A DNA stretch of 64,000 nt from Conus ventricosus (Eukaryota > Mollusca > Gastropoda > Neogastropoda > Conidae), in contig CM031628.1 in assembly GCA_018398815.1 (NCBI GenBank), positions 3,878,507 through 3,942,506 of the forward strand, given 5' to 3'. The position numbers were made by a program, and so were the translations under genes. Below, in pieces: positions 10,858 through 21,385 of this stretch. How positions within the stretch are numbered: the first letter of the stretch is position 1; each line of letters opens with the position of its first letter. Below the pieces are notes generated by a model, which made no database searches, was not told the DNA's origin, and worked only from the letters and a program-made list of their open reading frames with translations.

Positions 10858-11400
10858 CAGGGTTCCCAGGTGGTGGGCATGAAGCCAAAAAAGGACCTTT
10901 AAAGGACTTTATAAGGACCTCAAATCAGTTTAAAAGGACCTTTGCCAACATGACTTTACAGTACACCCCAAACCTTTTGACATGCAGAACAGCAGACACT
11001 TACCTCTCATAAACAGAGGAACAGCTAATCCCATTTGAATGTTAATTCAGTCTTTGCAATTCACGTCACTGTAGGTTTCTTTGGCTGAATGTTATTGTCA
11101 CAAAGTTGTATTTCACAAATATGTAGATTACTGAGTTTTCACTGTGAGTCACAAACTATTATAGACACATAATGATGAATCACTTTCATTCCTTTGTTTT
11201 TACTGTCAGACCACTACACTACTATTACACATTCTACTGTCACTGTACACTGTAGCAAGTCTCTCTTGTTCAAGTTGGACTTTGTGAAGACTGACTCAAA
11301 CTTTGCAGTCATTGCCCTTTCCTGTGGCGTGGCCAAAAACTCTTAAGTCAAATACCGTGTTTTCACAACAGAATCTTGCCAGATACGTATCATAAAGTCC
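10858..11400 (-). mobile_element. Partial copy of the zinc-finger transposon family (3' end)
   Basis: Starts CAGGGTTCCCAGG directly against the minisatellite, then several AAAGGACC motifs. From 11285 to the gap it matches bases 1-120 of the first element. The orientation is therefore gene on the minus strand, with this end at its 3' side. The rest is hidden by, or lost at, the assembly gap. Confidence 0.5.
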
Positions 11401-11500
11401 NNNNNNNNNNNNNNNNNNNNNNNNNNNNNNNNNNNNNNNNNNNNNNNNNNNNNNNNNNNNNNNNNNNNNNNNNNNNNNNNNNNNNNNNNNNNNNNNNNNN
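11401..11500. other. Assembly gap (100 N)
   Basis: One hundred consecutive N, the conventional size for a scaffold join of unknown length. Continuity between the transposon end and the THAP-like segment is unproven. Confidence 0.99.
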
Positions 11501-11504
11501 ATAC

Positions 11505-11740
11505 TAGCTAAGGGTACATTTGATTGAATGCTTTTCACAAATGAAACTGAAAGAATACGAATTGGGCGTCCCAAACTTGGGTCCAAAATCTTTCCGATGT
11601 GTCTGGACGAACCTTACCCACTGTCTCCTGATCGACTCGTCGCTAAGATGTTTCTCGAAGAAAGGAGTGCCAACCGACCAATCAGAGAGCCACAATTTAA
11701 TCCAATCAAAAGTGCAAAAGGTCTTTGATGCAGGCTAGGC
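11505..11740 (-). pseudogene. THAP-like zinc-finger fragment
   Basis: The minus strand encodes SVGTPFFEKHLSDESIRRQW, then VRFVQTHRKDFGPKF and SFICEKHSIKC. The run of an aromatic, DES, RRQW, FV and R-x-F, ending in C-x2-H, resembles the C-terminal two thirds of a THAP DNA-binding domain. A matching N-terminal C-x2-4-C pair is not clear, so the domain is partial or split by an intron. It could be a host THAP gene exon or part of a P-type or other THAP-bearing transposon. It ends in a stop at 11504, adjacent to the gap. Confidence 0.4.
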
Positions 11741-12334
11741 CAAGCAGTGACTCAGGGAAATGCGGCAGGGGGAAAAGTCTCAGATTGTTACGAGAGTGAG
11801 TGACAGAGTGAGAAATATCAACTGGAGAGAATAATCATCAAGTTGATTGTGGTTGCTATCAAAGAGGAAACGACTTCCCTTGCCACACATAGTCAAGTGA
11901 CTTCTTTTCTTCGAAGGGTGAACAGGCCTTCTACACCGCAAAAATCAAGTATCAAGAAGAACTATGGCCGCCATAGTCACCCGCCTCGAGGTCTCAGGTA
12001 GTTTGTCTTCTTCAGGTAACTGCCTTTTGTCCCCGCCATTCTCTGTGCCCTTGTCTTCCTGTCTCTTTCTGTTTCTGCCTTGGTTTGCCCATCAGTGTGT
12101 GTGTGCGTGTACGGGTGCTTGCATGTGGGTGGGTGTTTTGGTGTGTAGTGTAGTTTCATGCCATTCCTTTCATTTTCATTTCAGTTTGTCAAAGATTTAC
12201 GAACAAATAGGCCCTAGTAAAGACAGGTGTGTGTGCAGACTGTTGGTCACATCGCTGGTTTAATTCATTAAATTGAAAATATGATTTTGATTTTTTTTAT
12301 ATTTTCAGAATTTCTAGTATCAGTACAAAAAAAA
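11741..12334. other. Unassigned sequence
   Basis: Low coding potential, with a T-rich stretch near 12290. Nothing recognisable. Confidence 0.5.
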
Positions 12335-12617
12335 GGGGAGCTGCCAGTGTTCCCCGGGTTCTATGTTCCCCAGTAGCGCTGTTCCCTGTGTCTCAGTTTC
12401 CCAGTGTCGATGTTCCCCGACCGAAAAAGCGTGCCGCTGCTCCCGAACCGGTGTTCCCCAGGTTCTCTGTTCCCCAGTAGCGCTGTTCCCCAAACAGATT
12501 TCAATGCACGTTAGGCCTAGCGCACACGTTATTTTTAGACTGTCTGCACAGACCTGATGGGGTCATGCAAGTGCTGGCCTGCTGGTTCCAGCGCTGTCCA
12601 GTCGGCATGAAACCCTC

Positions 12618-12957
12618 TTCTACAATTTAGTATGTAAGAAAGCAAATAACATCTTAGCTTTCTTATACAGGAATATCAATGACTGCCCCCAAAAGGTTAA
12701 AGACGACTGCTACAAAACACTGGTTAGACCAGTACTGGAATATGGTTGCTCAGTTTGGGATCCTTACCATCTAAAGGACATTGATAACCTTGAAAAGATT
12801 CAGAAGAGAGCAGCACGGTTCGTAACAGGGAACCACATCAGAGAAAAGGGGAATACTAGGAAGAACATGAGGAAATTAGAATGGAAACAGAAGAGAGAAG
12901 AGCTTTTATTAAACTTAACACCTTTTTCAAAGGCAGAGCTAAAGTAATTGACATTCC
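12618..12957 (+). pseudogene. Non-LTR retrotransposon RT C-terminal part, 5' piece
   Basis: An open frame reads KANNILAFLYRN, YKTLVRPVLEYGCSVWDPY and IQKRAARFVTGN. These blocks are typical of the region just after the RT catalytic core of CR1/L2/Jockey-type LINEs (family knowledge). A frame change occurs near 12880. The frame continues as RAFIKLNTFFKGRAKVIDIP to 12957, where a hAT-like element is inserted. The LINE resumes at 20706. Its 5' end is truncated at about 12600. Confidence 0.75.
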
Positions 12958-13205
12958 CATGGCTGCCTACCGTCCCGGAGTATCCGTATTTGTCCCCCGA
13001 AATAATGAAATCATGCAGCCTGTCCCTGGAATCCACTTTTTTATTCTATGTCCCGCGAAAAAAAAATTCGGGAGAAAAAAAAAAAAAAAAAAAACGAAGT
13101 CGAGTTTGTCAGCTGATCACCGACTGACCGACTTCGGTCGTGGCCATCCTGACCAAATCCGTCGGAAAGACCTGAACTGACCAGTGCGCATGCGCATACA
13201 CCGTC

Positions 13206-13715
13206 TTCCCGAGTTTTGAAAGCGAGAAAAATGGACGCGAAACACGAAAGCGTAAAAATGCCGACGGCGATCTCGACTATGGGGCTTCTCTCAAGAAGAA
13301 GAAACGTCGGCAGACATTCCTGTCAAAATATACGGAAACCTGGCCGTTCATCAAGCGTGGCAAGATCGAGACTTACGCGTCTTGTGAAATTTGTGCGTGT
13401 GAGTTCTCCATCGGATCTGGAGGTAGGGATGAAATAACCCTTCATGTCGCCACTGAAAAGCACAAGAAGAACACAAAAATCCGTGAGAGCGAGAAATCTT
13501 GTAACATTAGCGGATTCTTTCAGCGCACTCAGACGTCAACCAGTCAGGAAACTTTTGACGTCATAAGAGCTGAAACGATGATGGTTGACCTTGCAGCTGA
13601 ACTGAATTTGCCCATGGCTGCACTGGACAAGCTAAACAGATGCGTTAAATTGATGTTTCCTGACTCGGACATCGCCAAGAAGTTTCAGTGCGCTAGAAGC
13701 AAAGTAGCATTGTAG
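13206..13715 (+). pseudogene. hAT-like transposase N-terminal fragment with CCHH finger
   Basis: A continuous frame encodes RKRKNADGDLDYG, a KKKKRR nuclear-localisation-like run, and YTETWPFIKRGKIETYAS. A zinc finger follows (CEICACEF with H-x5-H in LHVATEKHKK), then FFQRTQ and VDLAAELNLPMAALDKLNR, ending in FPDSDIAKKFQCARSKVAL and a stop at 13713-13715. The natural start ATG at 13231 is one base out of frame, so a 1-bp deletion near 13240 has broken it. Similar FPDSDIA blocks occur near 250 and at other copies of related families. No catalytic domain is present: the element was truncated before the LTR insertion at 13727. Confidence 0.6.
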
Positions 13716-13726
13716 AAGTTGTACAC

Positions 13727-15094
13727 TGTCAACCTCGGTGTAATGTCAGTGGAGGAAGGACTAGCGCACAGCCCAAACACACTCGCAGCTTGCTTACAAT
13801 CTCATTCATATATCATGCATTCGTCACATCAAACCACTAGTAAAGTCTATAACTTTACTACACATGATCATAGAACGAAACATCAATGCATATGGAATCA
13901 AACAAAATAAAACATTCTCTCTTTCCTGAACTTCACAAAATCATTTATCTAAAACATCATTAACTAACCCGGGTATAAATAGATTTCTACTTTACCTGGC
14001 CAGGTGATCTTAACTATTCACGAATCACTGTCTTTTCTTTTCTTTTCTTTTTCTTTTCACTGTCACTTTCACAACACGACACAGCTGCTGGCACTGGTGT
14101 TGGTCTACTTGCACCGGTCAAGCTGGACTGCTGGCACCGGTCAGGCTGGACTGCTGATGAAGGTGGCGCTGGCCAAGTATGAGGTCGAACCCCAGTGAGG
14201 ATAGAACAGTGACTATCAACATCGATCTGTTCTCCTTTCTTTCTTCCTGCATTAACGCATTGCACTCTCTCTCTCTCTCTCTTCTAGTCTGCTCTTATCA
14301 AATGGACATGGTTGCTTTCTTTTCTTTTTTCTTTTCTTTCTTTTCTTCTTCATTAGTTAGCAACTCTCTCTCTCTCCACATCTCTCCTCAGTCCTTCCTC
14401 TGCAGACTATCTCATGCTAATCTCTCAACTTCGTTCTCTTCTCTCCTCCCCTCATCTCTCTGCTTTTCTCTCCTCAGAGATTACACTCAGACCTCTCTCT
14501 CTCTGTCTCTCTGTTCGTTCTCCCCTCGTTCCTCGTTCTCCCACTCTCACATCCTTCTTATTCGTTCCGATCTGTCAAAAAAAGGGCGAGTACCATTGGT
14601 CAGTATTTTTACCCCTGACACCCGGAGTTATCTCCCTCTAATTCCATTGGATGTTCAAATCATGCCAGTCATGCCTACACGCCTTACTCTCTGTGGTGGT
14701 CAATTGGTCATTTAATTGATTAGCTAGATTTCACCCCCACCACACACTACCTTCCCCCCTTTCCTCCTTAACTGGCGCCGTGTGGCTTAAGTCGTGGACA
14801 CTGGTCACTCTAAATTGGCTAGATGAGTCTGGGTAGGCTCCACGACGTCTGACCAAACCTACCGAGACCTGTCGGCCCAGCCACTCAGACTGTCTGCTGT
14901 CTCCCCGCTATGCTAAATTGGCTGGATGCGACGCATGAAGCCGTCTTCCTGAAGCCTCTCCGCTAAGCTTAATTGGCCGGACCCGACCCATGGGCCCGTC
15001 TATCTGGCGCCTAGAATGTTTGAGTTGAAGCTTATGTCCGAACAAATTGGCTGGCGACTCCACGAGTTGGGTTGTTTCATTTTTGTCCGTGACA
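13727..15094 (-). repeat. 3' LTR of the gypsy-type element (1368 bp)
   Basis: Matches 19189-20555 with only about four substitutions and four small indels by eye, the indels mostly in CT or T runs. It contains CT microsatellites near 14264 and 14340. A poly-pyrimidine region and TATAAAT at 13975 are present, but promoter elements on the minus strand could not be fixed. Confidence 0.93.
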
Positions 15095-15669
15095 ATTTCC
15101 CCCTTGCAAAAGACCATGCTCCGCATTGTCTCAAAACAACGGTACAAAAAAAAACAACAACCGAATTTGCTGACACACAGCTACACGTGCAAAGTTTAAA
15201 AAAATACTTTACAGCCAACGGTTTATAAATTATAAAATATAGCATTAGTGAATACCACTCCAATGAGTTATCATTGACGTGCGCTCTTGTGTTATTTCAA
15301 TTCATTTTATAACGACCTCTGTGCGCACTTATGCGATTCCCCTACCTGCGGATTTGCCATATCTTCTCTTCACAATTCTTATGAAAAGCACAATATAATA
15401 TGATCACGATCCATGACACTTCACTGAGGAATCTCCATCCTCACTTATTGCAAATAATGCATCACTACACAAGCGACTGTATGCTCCAAGCATAACTACA
15501 TTCACATGAACAAGTCTCACAAAGAAAATATGAACAAGTCTCACACACAAAAAAATATGAACCATAGCCAACTGGGAATGAACCCATATCCAATCAACAT
15601 AACTGTCATCAACACATATTATCAACAAAGCACCCCGGATATGACTGACTTCCTCTGAGTTGCAGCTTG
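15095..15669 (-). other. 3' untranslated region of the LTR element
   Basis: Lies between the RNase H stop (15672-15670) and the polypurine tract at 15095. It has no coding signal. A short tandem repeat around GAACAAGTCTCACA occurs near 15507-15545. Confidence 0.6.
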
Positions 15670-16330
15670 CTAGACTACACGGCTTAAATAGTCAGCTCCG
15701 ACATTCTGTCGACCGGGAATGTACTGCACTCGGTACCTGTAGGGCTGCAGTGCCATTGCCCAACGCAGAACCCTGCTGTTTTTCAGCTGTGCCTCCTGCA
15801 GGAATTTGAGTGGTTGGTGATCTGTCTCTATCACGAACTCTTTCCCATACAAGTATTTGTGGAACTTCTGCACGGCCCACACGACAGCTAAACACTCCTT
15901 CTCCACCGTTGCGTACCCTTCTTCACACTTTGTCAACTTCCTGCTTGCATATCTCACAGGAACTCGACTCCTTCATGCTCCTGTAACAATACTGCACCTA
16001 TCCCACCACCTGATGCATCTGTCCGCAACAAAAATGGTTTGGACATATCTGGTAGCTTCAAGATGGGAGGGGAACCTAGTCTTTCCAGCACCGTCTGCAG
16101 TGCTTGCTCTGCAGCGTCTGACCACTCGACCACTGCTGGTTTCCCTGCCTTGACCAAATCACTGAGAGGACTCGTGATTGCTGCAAAATTTGGGGAACAA
16201 ACTCCCTATAGAACCCAATAAAACCTAGCAGACTCCTGACTTCTGTTTTGGTCTTTGGTCTCTCTGAATTCATCATCTTCTCCACCTTTCCCCTTTCTGG
16301 CTGCTTTGTGTCGCCTCCGACAACACAACC
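15670..16330 (-). pseudogene. RT C-terminal tail plus RNase H of the LTR element
   Basis: The minus strand encodes RT thumb/connection sequence (EKMMNSERPKTKTEVRSLLG, FIGFYREFVPQ). The Ty3/gypsy RNase H follows: PFLLRTDASGGGIGAVLLQE with the first aspartate, VEKECLAVVWAVQKFHKYL with the glutamate, and FVIETDHQPLKFL with the next aspartate. It ends YIPGRQNVGADYLSRVV and a stop at 15670. The frame shifts between blocks near 16150 and 15957. The YxDD-containing palm of RT is absent; only LGCVVGG, normally just after it, remains near 16330. The enzyme cannot be active as a reverse transcriptase. Confidence 0.8.
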
Positions 16331-16439
16331 TAGGGACTCCTACTGTCTAGCCCTTCATACAGTGACACATCCCTGTATGACCTCTTCTGGAAACTTAGGC
16401 AACAAAATCTCCCCTTCTTCTGCTGGGTCTCCTTCACCT

Positions 16440-16640
16440 CATCAATGATTGCTGCTGCGCCTATGTGCTGAGTCTCACCTGAATATATTGCGGAGGAAAT
16501 TTGCATGGAAAAGTTTTGGTTTCCCATTCACATCAATTCGGTAATCCCGACCGACCTTTTCAGTGATGGTGAATGGTCCTTTCCAATGCATCAGCAGCTT
16601 GTTGTGACCCGTGGAAGCAGTAGCAGGACTTGATCTCCCA
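16440..16640 (-). pseudogene. Integrase C-terminal domain remnant
   Basis: Minus-strand sequence encodes GHNKLLMHWKGPFTITEKVG and then RDYRIDVNGKPKLFHANFL, the W-x-GPF pattern found in gypsy integrase C-terminal regions. It sits between the integrase zinc domain at higher coordinates and the RT/RNase H block at lower coordinates, so integrase precedes RT in the transcript. Confidence 0.65.
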
Positions 16641-16689
16641 CCTTGCGGGATTGCTTCCTCACCTTCCTGTCATATTGTTTCTTCTGAAC

Positions 16690-17120
16690 GACCCTAGCCC
16701 CTGCAAACCTTCCCTTGCAACCTTGCATGTCTCATACCTGTGCCCACCTTTGGAACAGGGCGAGATTGGGCCGATCAGATCAACAGCCACCCTCCTGAAT
16801 GGTGTGTCAATTAAAGGGGGATGTTTAATAGGCGCCTTCCTCTTCACCCCTCTTGTGGCTGACCTTTGACACACGTCACATGACATGCAGAAACGCTTGA
16901 TGTCTGCCATTGCTCCTGGCCAATGAAAGTCATCAAAGATTCGGTCAGCTGTTTTGCTGGTGCCGAGATGACCCGCCATGAGCGACTCGTGACCCACTGA
17001 CATGACAGTGTCACGATAACCTGCTGGTACCTCTGAGTGGTCACCTTACCTGTCTTCCCCTTGGTGAACACTCGGTACAACAGCCCGCCTTTCACAAGAA
17101 ATTCTGTCTCACCTCCTCTA
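16690..17120 (-). pseudogene. Integrase HHCC zinc domain and start of catalytic core
   Basis: After a linker (ETEFLVKGGLLYRVF) the minus strand encodes HESLMAGHLGTSKTADRIF, then FHWPGAMADI and CMSCDVCQ, a standard H-x6-H / C-x2-C integrase zinc-binding module. PFRRVAVDLIGPISP follows and carries the first catalytic aspartate. About 20 codons later the sequence jumps to unrelated frames, so the rest of the DDE core is deleted. A frameshift near 17000 separates the linker from the zinc module. Confidence 0.8.
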
Positions 17121-17289
17121 ACCTCCTGTTTCTCTCCACCTCTTGCCAACTCCCAAGACTTCACGAGCAAAGGGGTCTTGTTCCTGCGCTGCCCTAAACT
17201 CATCAGGCGACACATCTATGCCCGACTTCCTTCCTGGAACAACTAACGGTTTAACAGCCTTTTCCTCCTTCTTGCTCCGTGTTTGAACT

Positions 17290-17606
17290 GCTGCCCCTGT
17301 AGCAGTCAACAACTCAGGATCCCCTGGATCCCTTGCCCCTGGAATATTTCCAATGATCAAATCATGAAGGGGTTTCTCCATCACCAACGCAGACAACTCG
17401 CCTGAGAAGTAAGGGGTACGTACTTCTATCTTAGCAACTGGAAACTCCCTCACAGTGCCATCGATTAGAGTACAGGTCTGGATTTGCCCTGTCAAATCCC
17501 CTTTATCGACCAGCGTTGTTCGTACTACACCGCATAACAACCAGTGTCTCGTAACACTTTCACCCTCTGCTGGCCAATCCACCCTTCTTCCACTGTAACG
17601 AACCAC
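17290..17606 (-). pseudogene. Protease-region remnant of the LTR element
   Basis: Encodes LLCGVVRTTLVDKGDLTGQ, then CTLIDGTVREFPVAKI, TPYFSGE and LHDLIIGNIPGARDPGDPEL. The last block matches the flap-to-linker end of gypsy-type aspartic proteases. The catalytic D-S/T-G cannot be seen upstream, so the N-terminal part is lost or scrambled. TRSKKEE marks the start of the linker to the next domain. Confidence 0.55.
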
Positions 17607-18789
17607 TCAGCCTAGTGCCCTCCATCCCTGACACTGACTGCTGTCCAGTGCTAGCCATAAGCTGCACTCCACCCTCTTCAGACTGAATCCCTTTTGGTTC
17701 CACTGCAGGTCGTTTCCCTTGACGACCCTTATCCACCTCTTGCAAGGCTGCTGCCTTCTGGAACCTCATGCGACAATCCCTCGCCACATGTCCCTTCTTG
17801 TGACAAATGAAACACCTAATGTCCCTTTGCCCTTCCTTCTGCCCCACCACTGGGTTTGCAGACTTTGCAGAAAACTCCCCTAGTCTCCTTGCACTCTTCT
17901 CACCTGTGCCTAGCACCTGTTTCTCCTGCACCTTAGTGCCCAAACGTGCCTCTCTATACACCTCTGCGAACTTCAACAACTCCCCTGCTGTCTCTGGCTG
18001 TCTCTCTTTCAAATGTATAGTTAACTCAGGGCCGCAACCTGACAAAATCTGTTCTTTCATAACTAGCTCTTTCAATTCAGCGAACTCCTTTTCGTACCAC
18101 TCAACTCTAACCATTTCTCAAAATAGTGATCCAAACGTGCACCAAACTGAGTGTACGTCTCACCTGCTTGTAATTTAGCTGAACGAAATTTCTTCCTGAA
18201 TCCTTCCTCTGTGAGGTCAAATCCTTTCATCAACGATTCCTTCACAGCGCCGAAATCAGACTGTTGTTCTGCTGGTAACGCAGTAAAAATCTGTAATGCC
18301 TTACCCGTCAGTAACGCTGACAAAATGACTGCCCACTCTTCTGGAGGCCAACCCTGACTGGTTGCAAACGTTTCGAAACGACTGATGTATGCATCAATCG
18401 AATCGGTCCCCTTCCGAGAATTTTGGCAACTTGGGTCGGGGGCGTAACTGCGCACAGAGTCGCTGGAAACTGAACTCCCATCCTCGGGGGTCTCCCTTTG
18501 TATTCTCACCTTTTCTAACTCTAATTGAATCCTTACGCTTCGCTAGCCTGATTAGCCTGAATCCTTAATCTTTCTGTTCCTGCGTCATTCTTTCTGTTTC
18601 CTGCGCTGCGCTAGCTTTAGTCCTTTCCTGCTCTGCTATTTCTACTGCAACACGGCGTCTTTCCGCGCGTTCATCTCTTTCCATCTTTTGTTGGTTTCAA
18701 CGAATGCACGCAACTCATCTCCTGAGTAACCTAGATCACGAGCGACGCTCACAAGTTGTTCAATAGGGGTGTTTCTTTTCTTCCGCCAT
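17560..18789 (-). pseudogene. Gag polyprotein of the LTR element, frameshifted
   Basis: A start ATG at 18789 gives MAEEKKHP, then a frame change to IEQLVSVARDLGYSG. A charged coiled-coil-like stretch follows (ERDERAERRRVAVEIAEQER). The capsid-like retrotransposon gag domain covers 18509-18100 (FETFATSQGWPPEEWAVILS and LTGKALQIFTALP). After another shift near 18110 come the SCAN-like C-terminal half (LSGCGPELTIHLKERQPET) and a single CCHC zinc knuckle (CFICHKKGHVARDC) at about 17820-17770. Gag normally forms the particle that packages the RNA. Here at least three frame breaks prevent translation. Confidence 0.8.
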
Positions 18790-19188
18790 TATATCTCTTT
18801 CTTTTCTTTTTGAACAAGATTTTATAACTACGACAGCCAAACTGGTGGTTACCGACACGAGTGACGTAATAGCACAATCCTATGAATGATAATATTAGCT
18901 TGGGACAACGTAGTTAGTTTTTATAAGACGCCCAGCGCCTGACCCAACTATGAGAGCGAATTATAGGCAATCTGTGCGAAATAAGTACTCTGGGGCTGAA
19001 ATGCCAAGCCTAGTATTAACTATCTTGGAAGCAATGCCAAGCCTAGTATTTAACTATCTTGGGAACATACAGTAAGACAACCCCTTGTCTTAGGATTACA
19101 ATACTTGAATCCCACCCAGCTTCCTCTCTGAGAAGTTGAACAATTATAATAAATGGGCCAGAATATCCTGGCAGGCTCGCCAATAAAT

Positions 19189-20555
19189 TGTCAACCTCGG
19201 TGTAATGTCAGTGGAGGAAGGACTAGCGCACAGCCCAAACACACTCACAGCTTGCTTACAATCTCATTCATATATCATGCATTCGTCACATCAAACCACT
19301 AGTAAAGTCTATAACTTTACTACACATGATCATAGAACGAAACATCGATGCATATGGAATCAAACAAAATAAAACATTCTCTCTTTCCTGAACTTCACAA
19401 AATCATTTATCTAAAACATCATTAACTAACCCGGGTATAAATAGATTTCTACTTTACCTGGCCAGGTGATCTTAACTATTCACGAATCACTGTCTTTCTT
19501 TTCTTTTCTTTTTCTTTCACTGTCACTTTCACAACACGACACAGCTGCTGGCACTGGTGTTGGTCTACTTGCACCGGTCAAGCTGGACTGCTGGCACCGG
19601 TCAGGCTGGACTGCTGATGAAGGTGGCGCTGGCCAAGTATGAGGTCGAACCCCAGTGAGGATAGAACAGTGACTATCAACATCGATCTGTTCTCCTTTCT
19701 TTCTTCCTGCATTAACGCATTGCACTCTCTCTCTCTCTCTCTTCTAGTCTGCTCTTATCAAATGGACATGGTTGCTTTCTTTTCTTTTTTCTTTTCTTTC
19801 TTTTCTTCTTCATTAGTTAGCAACTCTCTCTCTCTCCACATCTCTCCTCAGTCCTTCCTCTGCAGACTATCTCATGCTAATCTCTCAACTTCGTTCTCTT
19901 CTCTCCTCCCCTCATCTCTCTGCTTTTCTCTCCTCAGAGATTACACTCGGACCTCTCTCTCTCTCTGTCTCTCTGTTCGTTCTCCCCTCGTTCCTCGTTC
20001 TCTCACTCTCACATCCTTCTTATTCGTTCCGATCTGTCAAAAAAAGGGCGAGTACCATTGGTCAGTATTTTTACCCCTGACACCCGGAGTTATCTCCCTC
20101 TAATTCCATTGGATGTTCAAATCATGCCAGTCATGCCTACACGCCTTACTCTCTGTGGTGGTCAATTGGTCATTTAATTGATTAGCTAATTTCACCCCCA
20201 CCACACACTACCTTCCCCCCTTTCCTCCTTAACTGGCGCCGTGTGGCTTAAGTCGTGGACACTGGTCACTCTAAATTGGCTAGATGAGTCTGGGTAGGCT
20301 CCACGACGTCTGACCAAACCTACCGAGACCTGTCGGCCCAGCCACTCAGACTGTCTGCTGTCTCCCCGCTATGCTAAATTGGCTGGATGCGACGCATGAA
20401 GCCGTCTTCCTGAAGCCTCTCCGCTAAGCTTAATTGGCCGGACCCGACCCATGGGCCCGTCTATCTGGCGCCTAGAATGTTTGAGTTGAAGCTTATGTCC
20501 GAACAAATTGGCTGGCGACTCCACGAGTTGGGTTGTTTCATTTTTGTCCGTGACA
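19189..20555 (-). repeat. 5' LTR of the gypsy-type element (1367 bp)
   Basis: Near-identical partner of 13727-15094. On the minus strand it starts TGTCACGGACAAAAATG and ends CCGAGGTTGACA, then runs into the primer-binding-site candidate. As the transcription-start LTR it should hold the promoter, but no confident TATA box was assigned. Confidence 0.93.
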
Positions 20556-20705
20556 TACACAGTGTAAATAAAGGTAAGCTTTCACTTTAATGTTGATGTG
20601 GTTGTGATATGTGCTACCGCTGCATGTGTCCCTGGAAATCAGTCAGTGTCCCTGGTTTTGAAAAAGTATGTCCCTGAAAGAGGCGGAAGGGGGTAGGCAG
20701 CCCTG

Positions 20706-21150
20706 CATTCCAATGGAACAACTAGTATTGAATAAAAGTAGCACCAGGAGTGGCGGTCAATGTTATACCATACCTGCATCAAATATTGACAGCCACTTAC
20801 ATTCTTTTTATCCCAGTTCTGTACGGCTGTGGAACTCGCTGCCGGGTGCCATCAAGATTGCCACAAGTGCAATCTCATTCAAAAAACAAATTGATTCGAC
20901 AGTTTTGAGATCTGCATATTGACGATTTTCTATTTTTACTTCCCCTCATATTTTACTATTACCTGGGCCTGAATTTGGCCATTGCTTTTATCTTCTTGAA
21001 TATCGAGTGCGACCCCTTGTTGCCAAGTTTGCTCCAGGGGCCAACAGTCTGAGTCGCACTGTTTTATGTTTTATTTTACTTTTTAACATGTGCGCTGGTG
21101 ACCTACTCGTTTTTGAGTGAACCAGTATTTTAGGAAGAAGAAGAAGAACA
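20706..21150 (+). pseudogene. Non-LTR retrotransposon, C-terminal end and 3' tail
   Basis: Resumes the LINE frame with EQLVLNKSSTRSGG, then FYPSSVRLWNSLPGAIK, a block typical of CR1/L2-like ORF2 C-termini, and stops at 20922. The 3' region ends in GGAAGAAGAAGAAGAA at about 21131-21148, a short simple-repeat tail as in many LINEs. Confidence 0.75.
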
Positions 21151-21385
21151 GTAACAACGTTTAAGTCAGCAAAACCCACCAACACCACCAACAGCAAAAA
21201 CTTGGGTAACAGCGGGCCTGGGGAACACCGGGACCGGGATTTGCGGGAATGGGGAACAGTGGGATCGTCACAGGGTGGGGAACAACGAAACTGGGGAACT
21301 TAGGGACTGAATTTCGATTTTTTTCTTGAGGGGAACACTGGGACTGGGGAATATAGAGACTGGGGAACAGTGGCAGGACCCCCCA

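Larger units (their letters stand above)
13727..20555 (-). mobile_element. Ty3/gypsy-type LTR retrotransposon, deletion derivative, Gmr1-like gene order
   Basis: Two direct repeats of about 1367 bp bound the element. Its outer ends are TGTCA and TGACA, flanked by the 5-bp duplication TACAC (13722-13726 and 20556-20560). Genes lie on the minus strand in the order gag, protease, integrase zinc domain, integrase C-terminus, RT tail, RNase H. A purine-rich tract (minus strand AAGGGGGAAAT) abuts the 3' LTR at 15095. A primer-binding-site candidate (TGGCGAGCCTGCCAGG on the minus strand) lies 4 bases inside the 5' LTR at 19184. Much of RT and the integrase core are missing, so it must have moved using proteins from elsewhere or lost them later. 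LTR similarity implies a recent insertion. Confidence 0.9.
12958..20705 (+). mobile_element. hAT-like element with 6-bp TSD, itself split by an LTR element
   Basis: The ends are CATGGCTGCCTACC at 12958-12971 and, at 20692-20705, the complement of CAGGGCTGCCTACC. The flanking hexamer CATTCC is repeated at 12952-12957 and 20706-20711. Removing the insert and one hexamer keeps the LINE frame open across the junction, which independently supports these borders. Excluding the 6.83-kb LTR insertion and one TACAC copy, the element is about 0.9 kb and holds one zinc-finger gene piece. The same termini and duplication length occur at 638-1166. Confidence 0.75.
12335..21385. mobile_element. Outer GTTCCCC-rich inverted repeat enclosing nested elements
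   Basis: At 12340-12495 the plus strand has many GTTCCCC motifs, beginning CTGCCAGTGTTCCCC. At 21195-21377 the complement, GGGGAAC, recurs and ends GGGGAACAGTGGCAG. The two arms are thus degenerate terminal or subterminal inverted repeats with near-matching ends (CTGCCAGTGTTCCCC against CTGCCACTGTTCCCC). Everything between, a LINE and its nested inserts, would then lie inside this element. I see no convincing target duplication and no coding region of its own, so the class is unknown. Confidence 0.4.

Noticed and set aside
9862..10888. Long frames of repeating VIGRGMGL or PSPTPSPS type
   Set aside because: Periodic translation of the G-rich minisatellite. Unit length varies and frames exist on both strands.
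19639..20103. Ser/Leu-rich frames in both LTRs
   Set aside because: Same CT-rich LTR sequence in both copies and on the strand opposite to gag; no domain.
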